Positions 1 to 10,429 of a stretch of 64,000 nucleotides of DNA are shown here, one piece after another (positions within the stretch are counted from its first letter, which is position 1; each line of letters opens with the position of its first letter). Below the pieces are notes generated by a model. It saw only the letters and a list, made by a program, of their open reading frames with translations, made no database searches and was not told the DNA's origin. This DNA comes from Chrysomallon squamiferum (lineage: Eukaryota > Mollusca > Gastropoda > Neomphalida > Peltospiridae): NCBI GenBank assembly GCA_012295275.1, contig CM022679.1, forward strand, positions 12,481,915 through 12,545,914, written 5' to 3'. The translations under genes and the position numbers were made by a program.

Positions 1-510
1 GAATCGAAATAGGAGTTTGCACGAAGTTAATTTCTCATGCAACTGGTTAGTTAATTCATCTGATGACAGACTGCGGCTCGAGATCCTTTGAAAGCGAATT
101 GATTGCCGGTGATGCGCCATTATGAATGTTGATTCTCAAGGGGAGATAATTATGGGCTAGCGTCTTCACGTGAAAACGTGATCTACGTTGTAACGTGCGA
201 AGACCAGGAGAGGGCTGTAATTAAAGAATGATTGATCATGCTGAGTAATTCGATGTATGGAGAGTTAGTTGTACGTTGATAGTTGATGTATGTGATAAAA
301 GCGATTAAAATTAAAGTTATTTGTGAACATTATTGCTGTATTCTAGAATCGGGGCTATTTTATTCTATCTTATTTCATTTTGTCGTTTTTTTTGTTGTTT
401 TTTTTTGTTTTTTGTTTTTTTTTTGTATTTTTAATTACGTATCTACTGTATCTTATGTTATTATTTTATATTACATTACATTTAATTATATATTATATCA
501 TAATTCATTT

Positions 511-570
511 TATATTATATTATATTATATTATATTATATTATTTTATTTTATTTTATTTTATTTTATAT
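511..570. repeat. Pentanucleotide (ATATT)n then (TTTTA)n tract
   Basis: A run of about six TATAT-type pentamers passes directly into about six TTTTA pentamers, inside a broader T-rich stretch (about 370-600). This is simple-sequence DNA; the reading frames through it encode only I/L/Y/F runs. Confidence 0.85.
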
Positions 571-1136
571 ATTTATTTATTTCGGTTTAGAAATTTAATT
601 TCATTTTTTTAATGCTCCGCTTATATAATTATTTATGACATAAAACATTTATGAACAAAACATTTAACGTCAAATCACGTTTAAAAACAACACCCGTGTC
701 AGATGACTTCCCACATTTCGTTTTTTTTTTTTTTTTTTTTTATTTCCATAATTCAAGACCAGCTACTAACGAACACCACCGAGGTGACAACTTGTCTCGT
801 GTTTTCTCGGAAAACCTGTAAAACAAACAACACCAAACTGTTTAAACGTGCGGAGATACCCAGTGGAGTTCGAGTGTGTAGACGGAAAACACCCGCATCT
901 CTTCATTTTTGAATCACCAACACGTGCACCACGCCCAGCCCGTCGTCAGTCCTAACCCTGTTTAATTGGTGTCTGACAAGCAAGCAGTTCGTGTTGTGTT
1001 GTTTCCTTGTAAGTTGCCGTACATAATACTCCGCGAAATAAACCTGTCATAAATTAGAGTCTTGGTCTTAATAATTAAACTTAATTAGTTTATGTGGGAA
1101 GTTCAAAAATACTGATTTTTTTTTTTTTTACCATAT

Positions 1137-1240
1137 TGTTATTATTATTAGTAGTAGTAGTAGTAGTAGTTGTAGTAGTAGTATTAATATAATTATTATT
1201 TTATTTTATTATTATTAATTTTGTTGTTGTTGTTGTTATT
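1137..1240. repeat. Mixed trinucleotide tract (ATT/TAG/TTG)
   Basis: TTA, TAG, again TTA and then TTG triplets follow one another in the same three-base register. The tract looks like one old trinucleotide array with point substitutions. Confidence 0.8.
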
Positions 1241-2220
1241 TTCGATATTTTATGTAAGCTAGGAATCTTTAATACTTTTACCCACAGAAACGTCAAGGTA
1301 CAGAGATAGGACATTATATTGATATAAATACTGATATATATTTAAAGATTTCTAATGTTTTGTTTGTTTGTTTTTTTTTTTTTTTTCTTTTTTTTTTTTT
1401 TCTTCTGTAGGCAACTGGTATTAATTCGTTTTCTACAATAAATACTTTTTATCTAGAATTATTACATTTTTTATCGACACATAAAACCAATGATATCGGT
1501 ACCGCTGTTTATGATTGTTGTTAAATGACCATTATGAAATTTATAACTAAAATGTAAATTACAATCATATATGATCATCAGAAATATTACAACACTTTAT
1601 CTACTGTTTAATTCAACAGTCATTACTGCAACTACGCCAAAAATAGCTTAAATGACTGCGATATCACAGTAACAGTTATGAATAATTTTTCAGTTGCTGC
1701 ACTATGTTAACAATTCCTAAAACAATCATTACTAATACTGCAGCTGATTTTGCAATAGCCAAGACCAGTCTAAGTCTACAAAACAACCCCACTACACAAA
1801 CTACACTTGTACCATCATACTGTTCAGTAACAATGATTATTTTTTCTGTATTTTAACGAAATTATTTCATATCATCTTCACAATAACGACCACAACCCTA
1901 ACATAGCAATAATATTTATTTAATTTCAACTGAGAAGGAGTCGAAACCTTTTCTAATTCTTTTTTTTTTTTTTTTTTTTTTTTTCTCTCTCTCTCTCTCT
2001 CTGTCTCCCCAAAGAGAAGAACATTTTCAGCGCCATGTTGGTTCTTTCTTTGGTCATTCTGTCGGCTCCTTCTCGTGCCATCTGTCACAATACCGGGTAT
2101 TTGGTACGCGCCAGTGAACGGAAAGCTGATCAAGTTATACCTGCGCTTCAAGTGGAAGTCATAGTCCTCTCTAAATTAATCGCTCTCAGGCTACCCTTTA
2201 ATTTAACACCAGTTCGCCGC

Positions 2221-2237
2221 CACGTGCCAGGCACGTG
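2221..2237. promoter_or_regulatory. Double CACGTG palindrome
   Basis: Two CACGTG hexamers (2221-2226 and 2232-2237) are separated by CCAGG, making a 17 bp perfect inverted repeat around a single central base. CACGTG is the class B E-box bound by USF/Myc/MAX-type bHLH-Zip factors and by Hey/Hes-related repressors. Function here is inferred only. Confidence 0.4.
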
Positions 2238-2283
2238 CATACGAAAAACACTTTACAGTCGGAATGCGAGCAGAGGTGTATGC

Positions 2284-2780
2284 ATAAATTATGACAGTTG
2301 TGAAATAAAAACGAAATGGTGTGTTAGCGGATATTTTGATTACTGCGAGTTGATTTTTGATGGTTTATAAATAAATTAAGACGATTTTGAAATAAAAATG
2401 ATTTTTTTTTATACCACGTATGTTGATAGCTGATAGTTCATCTTTTGATGGTTGTACATAAATTTGATTATGACAGTTTTGAAATAAAAACGAAACTGTA
2501 TGTTAGCAGATATCTTGATTATTGACAGTTGAGTTTTGGTGGTTAAAAAATGAAATGATAAATTAGTAGGTGTATTAATTGTTGAAAGGTGACAAATGAC
2601 AGTTCATTATTGATGACTACATATATAATATATGACAGCCTGCAAATAAAAAATAAATGGGATTTTAATAAAGTATTACATATCGATGGTTACATAAAAT
2701 ACAGCTACGAAATACAAATGAACGAAGTCTTTTACTAACAGTTTTAACTATTGCTGATTTAATCTGCTTCGCCTTTTTAG
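2284..2780. repeat. Diverged ~88 bp tandem repeat, about five copies
   Basis: The phrase 'atgacagt-ttgaaataaaaa' recurs near 2292-2310, 2380-2398, 2469-2490 and, more decayed, near 2550 and 2632-2655. Intervals are roughly 75-92 bp. Between recurrences each unit carries a GTTAGCRGATAT-like segment and a TGATGGTT-like segment. It is an old, decaying minisatellite and is not coding. Confidence 0.65.
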
Positions 2781-2904
2781 GTCTGAGAGTGTATTCCCTC
2801 TTTTTGTGTGTATAGGTATATTTTATACATTATACACTAAATAAAACTTAATAATGCACAATACTTAACAAACAAAAAAAGTTACGGCCAAGAAACAACC
2901 GACA

Positions 2905-2932
2905 TACATGCATAAATACATATATACATACA

Positions 2933-2966
<34 letters not shown>

Positions 2967-3087
2967 CATACATACATACACACATACATACATACACATA
3001 CACACATACACACACACACACATACATACATACATACACACATACATACATACATACACACATACATACATACATACATACATACAT
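2905..3087. repeat. (CATA)n microsatellite with CACA interruptions
   Basis: A tetranucleotide CATA array of about 180 bp, interrupted by CACA units around 2970-3010 and 3035-3062. Overlapping frames on both strands give only YVCM or HTYI repeats, so they are not genes. Confidence 0.95.
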
Positions 3088-4575
3088 TCACTGAATTAAG
3101 GAACCCAACGACGGAGAAAGAGAAACCTGTACGTACTTCACAATTTACGCAGGTGTCTGTCTCCGTTTTTTTGAAAACTTAAAAATACAACACGTAAAAC
3201 AATTTAATTTTCATAGAATTATCACATTTAATTTTGTTTAATTTATCCTCTTATACATTTCAGTGTTCAACCATCTCTTGTGTCCTTGAATTAAAAGCAA
3301 TAAGTTCTCTTATTCACAGCTCCTGCTACAGATGTATGTCGTAAGAACAAATAAAATGCGAAAGGTTACCTGGTAAAAATTGATCGCGTGTTTAAAACAG
3401 AACAAAGAACACAGAGATGAGTGTCAATTAATATTTAACGAGGTTGGCAGTTGACAATAACACACACTGTACAGTTAAACAGAGATCGACATTCTCGACC
3501 CGCAGGTAGGTTAGAGGTAACAAATGACCCGTATTGTTTATATTTCAATTAAAAAAACACCTTATCAATCATGTGGAGAAAGAAAAGGTGCATTAAAAAA
3601 AAAAAAAAAAAAAATTAAAACGTTAACGTACTTTTTATCTTACAGAATGGCAGATGTGCCAATTTCAGTTCTTTTTTTTTTTCTTCTTCTTCTTCATCTT
3701 CTTTTTAAATTAATTTTTATATTAATTTTAATTTTTATTCTTCATCTAGTGATTTTATTTTATCGTTCTTGTTTTGTTTTCATTGTTTTGCTGTGGGTTT
3801 TTTATTATTTTTAATTTATTTTTTTTATATTTTTTTTTTTTTTAATTGACCTGTTCGTTTGTGTACATCTGCAGCCGAATTATATTACATAAATGATAAA
3901 TTTTATTTTTTAATGAAAACGTAATTTGATAATGCATTGGAAATATTACCTTCCGGGTCCTATAACCTTTTCCTAAACCTAAAACAAAATTAGAGAAAAT
4001 GCCTCAATTGTTTGTTGGTGTTTTTATCGTTGTTTCTTTATAGATATATTTTGCTTATATTTTATATGTTTATTGCAAAAGTGGAGAACAACACACATCG
4101 AATATTATTTATTTATTTATTTATTTATTTATAATTTCATTTGATTTTATTATTAGTTTATTTATCTTCTCTTATTCGCAAACTGTATTTCTCTATGCGT
4201 ATGTGCGTGCTTTCTATGCGTGTACATCACTAAGCAAATCAAACGCTCTGGCATCAGTTTACGTAAGAATTAAGATTACTTTGTCTGCTCTGCTCATCAT
4301 GACTAATAATATCCGATCGATCTTCGCCAGATACGTGCAGTAATCAGCCGGCTTTTGTTACACGGCAAGTGAAACGTGCAAAGGAAAAGTTAATTTGTGT
4401 TTTAATTCACAGAGGCTCGTTTCTCTTAACACAGTTGTTTCTAAACTTGATAATAATCGCAAGTTAATCATCCGTAGTTTGATTAAATGCTACCACCTGC
4501 AAATAAATAATAGCCTCCGATCAACGCAGATAAAAAGATGGTGATGGGTTGTCCAATGGCCTGCAATTATATTCC
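3088..4575. other. Noncoding AT-rich stretch
   Basis: No gene seen. It contains an A run at 3595-3613, a T/CTT-rich stretch at 3670-3845 and a (TTTA)n run at about 4107-4132. The part at about 4240-4560 is more complex sequence without any recognisable feature. Confidence 0.6.

Positions 4576-4613
<38 letters not shown>
4576..4613. repeat. Poly-T/poly-A fold-back (about T20 then A18)
   Basis: About twenty T are followed immediately by about eighteen A, with no spacer. This is a perfect simple palindrome able to extrude as a hairpin. A second A run lies at 4709-4730. Assembly length of such runs is uncertain. Confidence 0.8.
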
Positions 4614-4839
4614 GCTGTTGGAAAGAAAAACGAGGACGAGTCCAATATTTAAATTCGACGGGTTCTGATTATTTTAATAGCTTTGATTTAAGAATGGGAG
4701 AGACGTGAAAAAAAAAAAAAAAAAAAAAAAGCCCTGGTAATTTGCGAAATATCTATTTGAAGTTGTTATTTCTCGTCTTCCCAAGAGTAGATGGGAAATA
4801 CTTGCCGACAGAAAACCCTTTTAACAGTTAATCAGTGTT

Positions 4840-5170
4840 TGCGTTACAGGAAAAAATTAGTCAGCGTTATCCGACTCGCCCGCGGATGCCACGTGCTTGG
4901 TGAATCGTAAATCCCCCCGATCGTGGTGCGCAATTAAATCAATACACACAAACGAAAATAAAGGTCCTGTTCTTATGAGGAACCTCGCACTAAAGACCAG
5001 CTATTGTTGTCCGGCCAGTAGGTGGCACTCCTGGTAGTTCCACGTGCAAACGAGAGAATGGTGACCCGAGGGTGGAATTTGATTCGACAAGAGAAAAGAC
5101 GAGTTATCTCCACGTGAAGTATGACCCTTATGTCGAGAACGACTAACACATTTTAATAGCGCTCAGGTTA
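4840..5170. promoter_or_regulatory. Complex GC-richer island with three CACGTG sites
   Basis: Unlike its surroundings, this stretch has mixed base composition and no microsatellite. It contains CACGTG at 4890-4895, 5041-5046 and 5111-5116 and a CTCF-consensus match at 5015-5028. No open frame of interest. A distal regulatory element or insulator of the neurogenin locus is the most economical reading, but that is inference. Confidence 0.4.
5015..5028 (+). promoter_or_regulatory. CTCF-like binding motif
   Basis: The sequence CCAGTAGGTGGCAC matches the 14-position CTCF core consensus CCASYAGRKGGCRS at every position. CTCF is a zinc-finger insulator protein present across Bilateria. Binding here is unproven; one such match is rare but possible by chance in 64 kb. 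Confidence 0.5.
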
Positions 5171-5252
5171 AATAACTGAATTATGACTTACTGTTCAAAT
5201 GAGCAAACCTTTTATTTGATTTCCCTTATAAATCACTGGTAAATGTAAATGT

Positions 5253-5256
<4 letters not shown>

Positions 5257-5343
<87 letters not shown>
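5257..5343. repeat. (CT)n microsatellite
   Basis: An uninterrupted CT dinucleotide array of about 43 units. Translated frames give poly(S-L), a repeat artefact. Confidence 0.97.
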
Positions 5344-5345
<2 letters not shown>

Positions 5346-5409
5346 CTATTGTTACTAATAGTACCGCTATTACTACTACTTTTACAATGTTGTTTTCTTC
5401 TTTTTCTTA

Positions 5410-5428
5410 TTGTTGTTGTTGTTGTTGG

Positions 5429-5473
<45 letters not shown>

Positions 5474-5530
5474 TATTATTAATACTTATTAATATTATTA
5501 TTATTATTATTATCATTATTATTATTTAAC
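5410..5530. repeat. (TTG)n then (ATT)n tract
   Basis: A few TTG triplets pass into a long ATT array (about 5433-5475), followed by a second, interrupted ATT run to about 5525. Confidence 0.9.
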
Positions 5531-5544
5531 TAATTTTAAAATAA

Positions 5545-6122
5545 TTATAAAAACTTCCAATAAATCTCTATATGTATGTCACTAATTACGATTAGACTTT
5601 CACAACACAAACAGTTTGCTATATATCTTTCCCCAGTCCGGCCTACAGCTGCGTCTGGTGAGAGATACGAATTCAATAAACTGGTGTTTGTTTTGTTCGT
5701 AAGCACCATTCAGATTTATGATTTACTGTATAGCATTTATTTGTGGGTCGAAGATTAAACAAACGATCGATTAGCATATGTCAGTAGAAAGTCGTAAAAC
5801 AAGATTACTCTGAAAATGCATCTTTTTAAGACTATCTCTAAAGATTAAAAAATGATTTTACAATGACGCCTTAAACCACGTAACGAGAAAGGACAAATTG
5901 GTGTTGAAACAGATTTTCAATTTCACAGGTGTGGATAGATTGACCAGTTCCTTTGATTTTAATTTTTTTAACGTAAATTTATTTATGTAATTACTTTGTA
6001 TTCGTGTGTGTGTGTGTGTGTGTGTGTGTTTTTGGAAACAATTAGGTTTGTCGCGTGCGGGGTTAATCTATAAACTGGACTGAGCGTCTAAGAAAAAAAT
6101 TAGTCTGATGTATTCATGGATT

Positions 6123-6125
<3 letters not shown>
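5545..6125. other. Noncoding stretch with short (GT)n run
   Basis: No gene seen. The only repeat is a (GT)n run at about 6003-6029. The frame at 5576-5758 has no recognisable domain and no splice context that I can support. Confidence 0.6.

Positions 6126-6202
<77 letters not shown>
6126..6202. repeat. (GA)n microsatellite
   Basis: About 38 GA units. It is the same dinucleotide family as the CT arrays elsewhere, on the opposite strand. Confidence 0.97.
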
Positions 6203-6204
<2 letters not shown>

Positions 6205-6398
6205 ATGGAGTGTCAACCATCACATTTTAAAATACCTTTATAAGCTGATTACACATCATTTTATGGAGATCAAAATAAAATCTTGATAACTTTAGGAGTC
6301 ACTGAATCATAGCCCATTAAACCGAGAAAAATAAGCTTTCGGATGTTAACGAATGGTTAAAAAAGAAAGAAAAAAAAAAAAAATTCCATATAAAAGGT

Positions 6399-6434
6399 AA
6401 GTTCGTGCCACAAAGATGCCACTGACACGAACTT
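6399..6434. repeat. Short perfect inverted repeat
   Basis: AAGTTCGTG at 6399-6407 is mirrored by CACGAACTT at 6426-6434, with an 18 bp loop. The stem is nine perfect pairs. It is too short for a typical microRNA precursor; no function assigned. Confidence 0.6.
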
Positions 6435-6639
6435 GAAAAAGAAAAATGATAGGTAAAATCAGTGGCTTGTGTTTCATTGGTTAATGATTGGCCACTTTGG
6501 AAATCAACATGTGCATGTTAATGGGATTATAAGACTGTCTTCATTGAAACACTATTCTGTCACAACATAGATAAATTGCCTATTAAACACGAATTTTCTG
6601 ATCGTAAAATAAAAAAATAAAAATCTTTCCCCCCCCCAC

Positions 6640-6860
6640 CACCCCGAAAACAGCGGACAAGACCAGCCACCTGCACGACTGGCTAACCAGTCGAGTGCGC
6701 AACAATTTCATTATCTTTGTCTACTACACGCCGACCAATCGTTTACTAGGTTTCTATGTGGGGCCCCCTGGCGGAGCGTGCGCGGCACGCGGCACAAGGA
6801 TGCCGGCCATATACTGATACGACCTGAGTCTGCCACAAAACAAGCAGTGGGGCGTTAAAG
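6640..6860. promoter_or_regulatory. GC-rich island with CTCF-like and CCAAT sites
   Basis: This is one of the most GC-rich stretches in the window, with several CG dinucleotides around 6755-6800. It contains GACCAAT at 6733-6739 and a CTCF-like motif on the minus strand at 6761-6774. No supported open frame. Candidate distal regulatory element; inferred. Confidence 0.4.
6761..6774 (-). promoter_or_regulatory. CTCF-like binding motif, minus strand
   Basis: Read on the minus strand it is CCGCCAGGGGGCCC. This contains CGCCAGGGGGC, the core typical of strong CTCF sites. Against CCASYAGRKGGCRS it matches 12 of 14 positions; the G at position 3 is common in real sites. It points toward the + strand match at 5015-5028, giving a convergent pair. 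Confidence 0.45.
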
Positions 6861-7359
6861 CTACAAACAGCGTTATTGAAAACGTATTGTAATATAAGTG
6901 AAAGTACATGGACGTTTTTGGTTTTTTTTTTTAAATGAAACTGTTTTTTTTCATTAATTCTTTCTTTAGAAATTATTGGATAGTATTTCGGTCTGTTAAG
7001 TTAACAAGTCAAAATTTAATATTTTTCGATTATTCGAGTGTTTAGTGTTGTTAGCATTTCGATGATAAAAGAATTATGATAATATGTGATCAGTTGTATT
7101 ACAAAGAACTTTTATAAATTCAGTTTAAATATTTTTTTTTTTTTTATTTTTATTTCATTCATTCATTCATTTAGAAAGAAATGAAGCATGATTTGAAGAC
7201 GGTGATTGTAAAATAATTTTGTGTGGAAATCATCTTGACGCATCACGTCAGTTAAATTCCAGTATTTTATTTTTATTTTTGTTTTAATTATTTTTTATTT
7301 ATTTATTTATTTATTTATTTATTATTTATTTTATTTTATTTATTTATTTTTTTTTTATT

Positions 7360-7394
<35 letters not shown>

Positions 7395-7780
7395 ATGTTA
7401 TTAATTTTAAATCATAAAAATGTCTTGAAAATTGTTTTTTCTTTATTTCTTGTTGTTACTGTAGACTGTAATGATGATAATAACAAACAACAATAATAAA
7501 TGAATGATCGTAAAGCAGTAGCAGTAATAGCAGCATATATCTCAGTGTTTGTTAAACTACAATTGAAGTACTGGGAAAAAAAATCAAAATCGTTTATTTA
7601 AAAAAAAAAAAAATCTTATAAATTTAATCACTTTTTGAAAACTTGTATCACATTTCACTTCTTTTGTATGAAACAAACATCATCGTTGACGATATCAGTT
7701 GCTTAGGGTTTGAACTTTTTTTTTACCCTCATTCCCCCCCCCCACTTTTTTTTTTTTCTTTTTTCTTACCACTCGATTTA
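6861..7780. other. Noncoding AT-rich stretch with (TTTA)n/poly-T
   Basis: No gene seen. It includes a T run near 7132-7146, an ATTC/TTTA series, and a dense TTTA plus poly-T tract at about 7267-7393. Confidence 0.7.
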
Positions 7781-8290
7781 AAAGATATAAGCCAATATCA
7801 CGCTAAATTCAATCCATTAATACGATCTGGTGATAAAAGCAACGGGGAATCCGTTTCACAAACACGGTTTCAATATCATGTTGATTTCATGTCGATTCCA
7901 ATATGAATGCGAGTCGTCAGTAGGGAGCTACGCTTTCCCGTTTGATATCACACGAGCCCCACTGAGAAATTGTCCACTTGGGTGTGAATTTCACATAACA
8001 TCGTATACTCTGTTTCGCTTCCATAGCTCAGCGAGTTAGCGGTATTGTTTGAAGCGAGAACAACCACGCGGAAGTTGAAAGCCGTTTTGTCTTGTTTGCA
8101 ATTTCTGAAACAACGCAAAATATAACTCGCTCCATGCAGTCAGTGTTTATGTTCTGCGATAAAAACAATTTTGAGCTATTGTTTGTGAAGAATTTCCGAG
8201 ATCTTGATTCGCGATTTGGAATTACGAATGAGAGATAAAAATGTTCGTCGTTTATCATTTCAGACTGAGAGGAACTGAGACCGTATTTCG
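7781..8290. other. Complex noncoding island with tRNA-like A-box remnant
   Basis: Repeat-free, mixed composition. At 8023-8041 the sequence TAGCTCAGCGAGTTAGCGG resembles a tRNA D-arm/A-box. The expected B-box and T-arm about 40 bases on (near 8069-8083) are degenerate and no cloverleaf closes. It may be a decayed tRNA-derived SINE fragment or chance. Confidence 0.35.
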
Positions 8291-8427
8291 GTCACTGTGA
8301 GATAAAAACACACAAGAGTTTTTGTTAATTCCTGAAAACCTAGGTTTTGTTACCTAGATACATAACTAATTCCACTGTTATTCTGTTGTTTGGTTTCGAA
8401 TTTTGTATTTACACCGGTTAATAATAA

Positions 8428-8520
8428 CAAAAGCAACAACAACAACAACCATAATAATTATAATAATAAGATGATGATTATGATGATGATTATGTTGATC
8501 TTATGATGATGATGATAGAA
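8428..8520. repeat. (CAA)n/(AAT)n/(GAT)n mixed tract
   Basis: Short CAA, AAT and GAT triplet runs share one register over about 90 bp. Confidence 0.8.
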
Positions 8521-8697
8521 AAAATGAATATTGTCCATGCAAGTCAGCATCGTTTCTTATTAGGTGAAATTTCCTTTGAATTATCAAAGCACTGATTGTA
8601 CTTCGATATTAAAAGTCATAAAGAGACAAAATTACTGACAAAAAAAAAGAAGAAAACCTTCCCAAAAAAACCCCCACATCTAAATAGTATGATTCAT

Positions 8698-8722
8698 TCT
8701 TCTTCTTCTTCTTCTTCTTCTT

Positions 8723-8795
<73 letters not shown>
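8698..8795. repeat. (TTC)n directly joined to (TTA)n
   Basis: About 18 TTC triplets switch at about 8751 to about 14 TTA triplets without a break in register. The poly-Ser/poly-Tyr and poly-Asn/poly-Lys frames are artefacts of it. Confidence 0.95.
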
Positions 8796-8797
<2 letters not shown>

Positions 8798-8975
8798 TTT
8801 TAATAATCTGAAGTATTGTTGTGAATTTTGTTTATATTGCATGTTTCCTATATAATACTATTTTGTATTAGTTTCAATAAAGATGTTTGTTATAAAGCGT
8901 CTGAAATATTTATCTACTTTTACAATGGCTGTTTCAGTTTATGTAATTATTTTGCTGTTTGTTAAATTATAATAT

Positions 8976-9217
8976 GTCACTGCTATTAATGCCAAAAATG
9001 CTGTTACTATTAATTCTGATTCTGTTGTAACTATTCATGCTAATTTTGCTGTTGCTATAAACGATAATACAACTGCTTCTATTAATGCTAATACTGCTGC
9101 TACTGTTATTGCTGAATAATGCTGTTACTATTAATGATAATACATCTGTTACTGTTAATGCTAATACATTTGCTACTAATGCTAATACATTTGCTGCTAT
9201 TATTGCTATTAACGTTA

Positions 9218-9264
<47 letters not shown>

Positions 9265-9370
9265 GACCACTACCACTACTACTACTATTATTATTATTTC
9301 ACTATCACAACCACACTATTAGAACTACTACTACAACAACTACTACTTCCACTACTGATGATGCGTTGTT
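8976..9370. repeat. Degenerate trinucleotide array (ATT/GCT/ACT)
   Basis: For nearly 400 bp, triplets of the type GCT, ATT, ACT and AAT keep a three-base periodicity, with a purer ACT core at about 9219-9262 and ATT at about 9285-9298. The frame at 9085-9417 is open because of this composition and is not a protein gene. Confidence 0.8.
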
Positions 9371-9837
9371 TCTGTATATGTTATTTTTGTTGTTCTCAAA
9401 GATCAGCTTGGACGTGAAATAGCAGATGATATCTTTAAGCAACGTATCTTCAGGAGTGACCCGAGGATATGACATGTTACAGATGATGTTCAGATACGAA
9501 CATGATGAATGACACCTATTTTGTATACCAGAACTTACTACAGTGTTTGAATTAAAGGACAATATGTATAAAAGAAAACTGGGTTGACAGCATCCGGCAG
9601 TGAGCTACCTAATCATACGTTCTGAACAAGAGAATATATTTACCTTGTCTGTAGACGTCAGTGATAACTGACAGAATGAAACTCAATATGTTCCCAGCGC
9701 GAATCCGGTAGACAGGTACAGTATGTATAAATAATGTGTTATTTTGTTTAAAACGAAAGGGGAAAAAAAATATATAAATAAGTGAAAGAAAACCAAAGAA
9801 AGAATGATGATAAAAAAAACGAAAAAAAAAAAGAGAA

Positions 9838-9844
<7 letters not shown>
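9371..9844. other. Noncoding stretch
   Basis: Unique sequence of moderate composition. No gene, promoter or repeat that I can support; A-rich toward its right end. Confidence 0.55.
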
Positions 9845-9926
<82 letters not shown>

Positions 9927-9941
9927 CACAGACAGACAGAG
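9845..9941. repeat. (GA)n then (GACA)n microsatellite
   Basis: About 36 GA units followed by GACA/CACA units. Confidence 0.95.
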
Positions 9942-10223
9942 TAAGAAAGAGAGTAGCCATATAAAAATGCTGAACCTAATAACAATATCCAAAATATTGT
10001 AACAAATGAACTGAAATACTGCAACAATTTTTTTTAACTGTTCTCTTTTATGATTAAATTTAGAAAAGAAAAAAACAAACAGAATAGAGAGGTGGAGGTA
10101 TACAGAACAAATTTAGAAATTACATTTGTATATCCAAAGATACACTCTATTAAACCCTAAATCATTTTAAATTCAAATATTATAGCATAGAAGAAATCAA
10201 AAGAGTGATAAGTTTAGGTTATT

Positions 10224-10375
10224 TTTTCAGTTGCATGCATATCTAAAATATAGTTTTCTAATAACATGAAAAATAAATGTAATTTAGCTGTTCTTAACTT
10301 TTTCAGTTACATGCATATCTAAAATATAGTTTTCTAATAACATGAAAAATTAATGTAATGTAGCTGTCCTAACTG
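10224..10375. repeat. Two-copy tandem duplication, 76 bp unit
   Basis: The unit beginning TTTTCAGTTRCATGCATATC occurs at about 10224-10299 and again at 10300-10375 with only a few substitutions. It is noncoding and recent enough to stay nearly identical. Confidence 0.85.
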
Positions 10376-10429
10376 TAAATTCTATATAATCTCAATAATG
10401 ATATTACAGTCAGGAATAATTAGTCATCG

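Larger units (their letters stand above)
1..2220. other. Noncoding left flank, AT-rich
   Basis: No convincing coding sequence. Open frames here are short and run through T-rich or repeat DNA. A CACGTG lies at 167-172. A somewhat more complex pocket at about 680-1010 holds a second CACGTG at 921-926 next to a poly-T run at 720-742. Nothing else is recognisable. Confidence 0.6.

Noticed and set aside
2848-3099. Cys-rich repeated peptide frames
   Set aside because: All arise from the (CATA)n microsatellite.
9085-9417. 110-residue open frame rich in Leu/Tyr/Asn
   Set aside because: Runs entirely through a degenerate trinucleotide array; no domain, no flanking splice or promoter signal.
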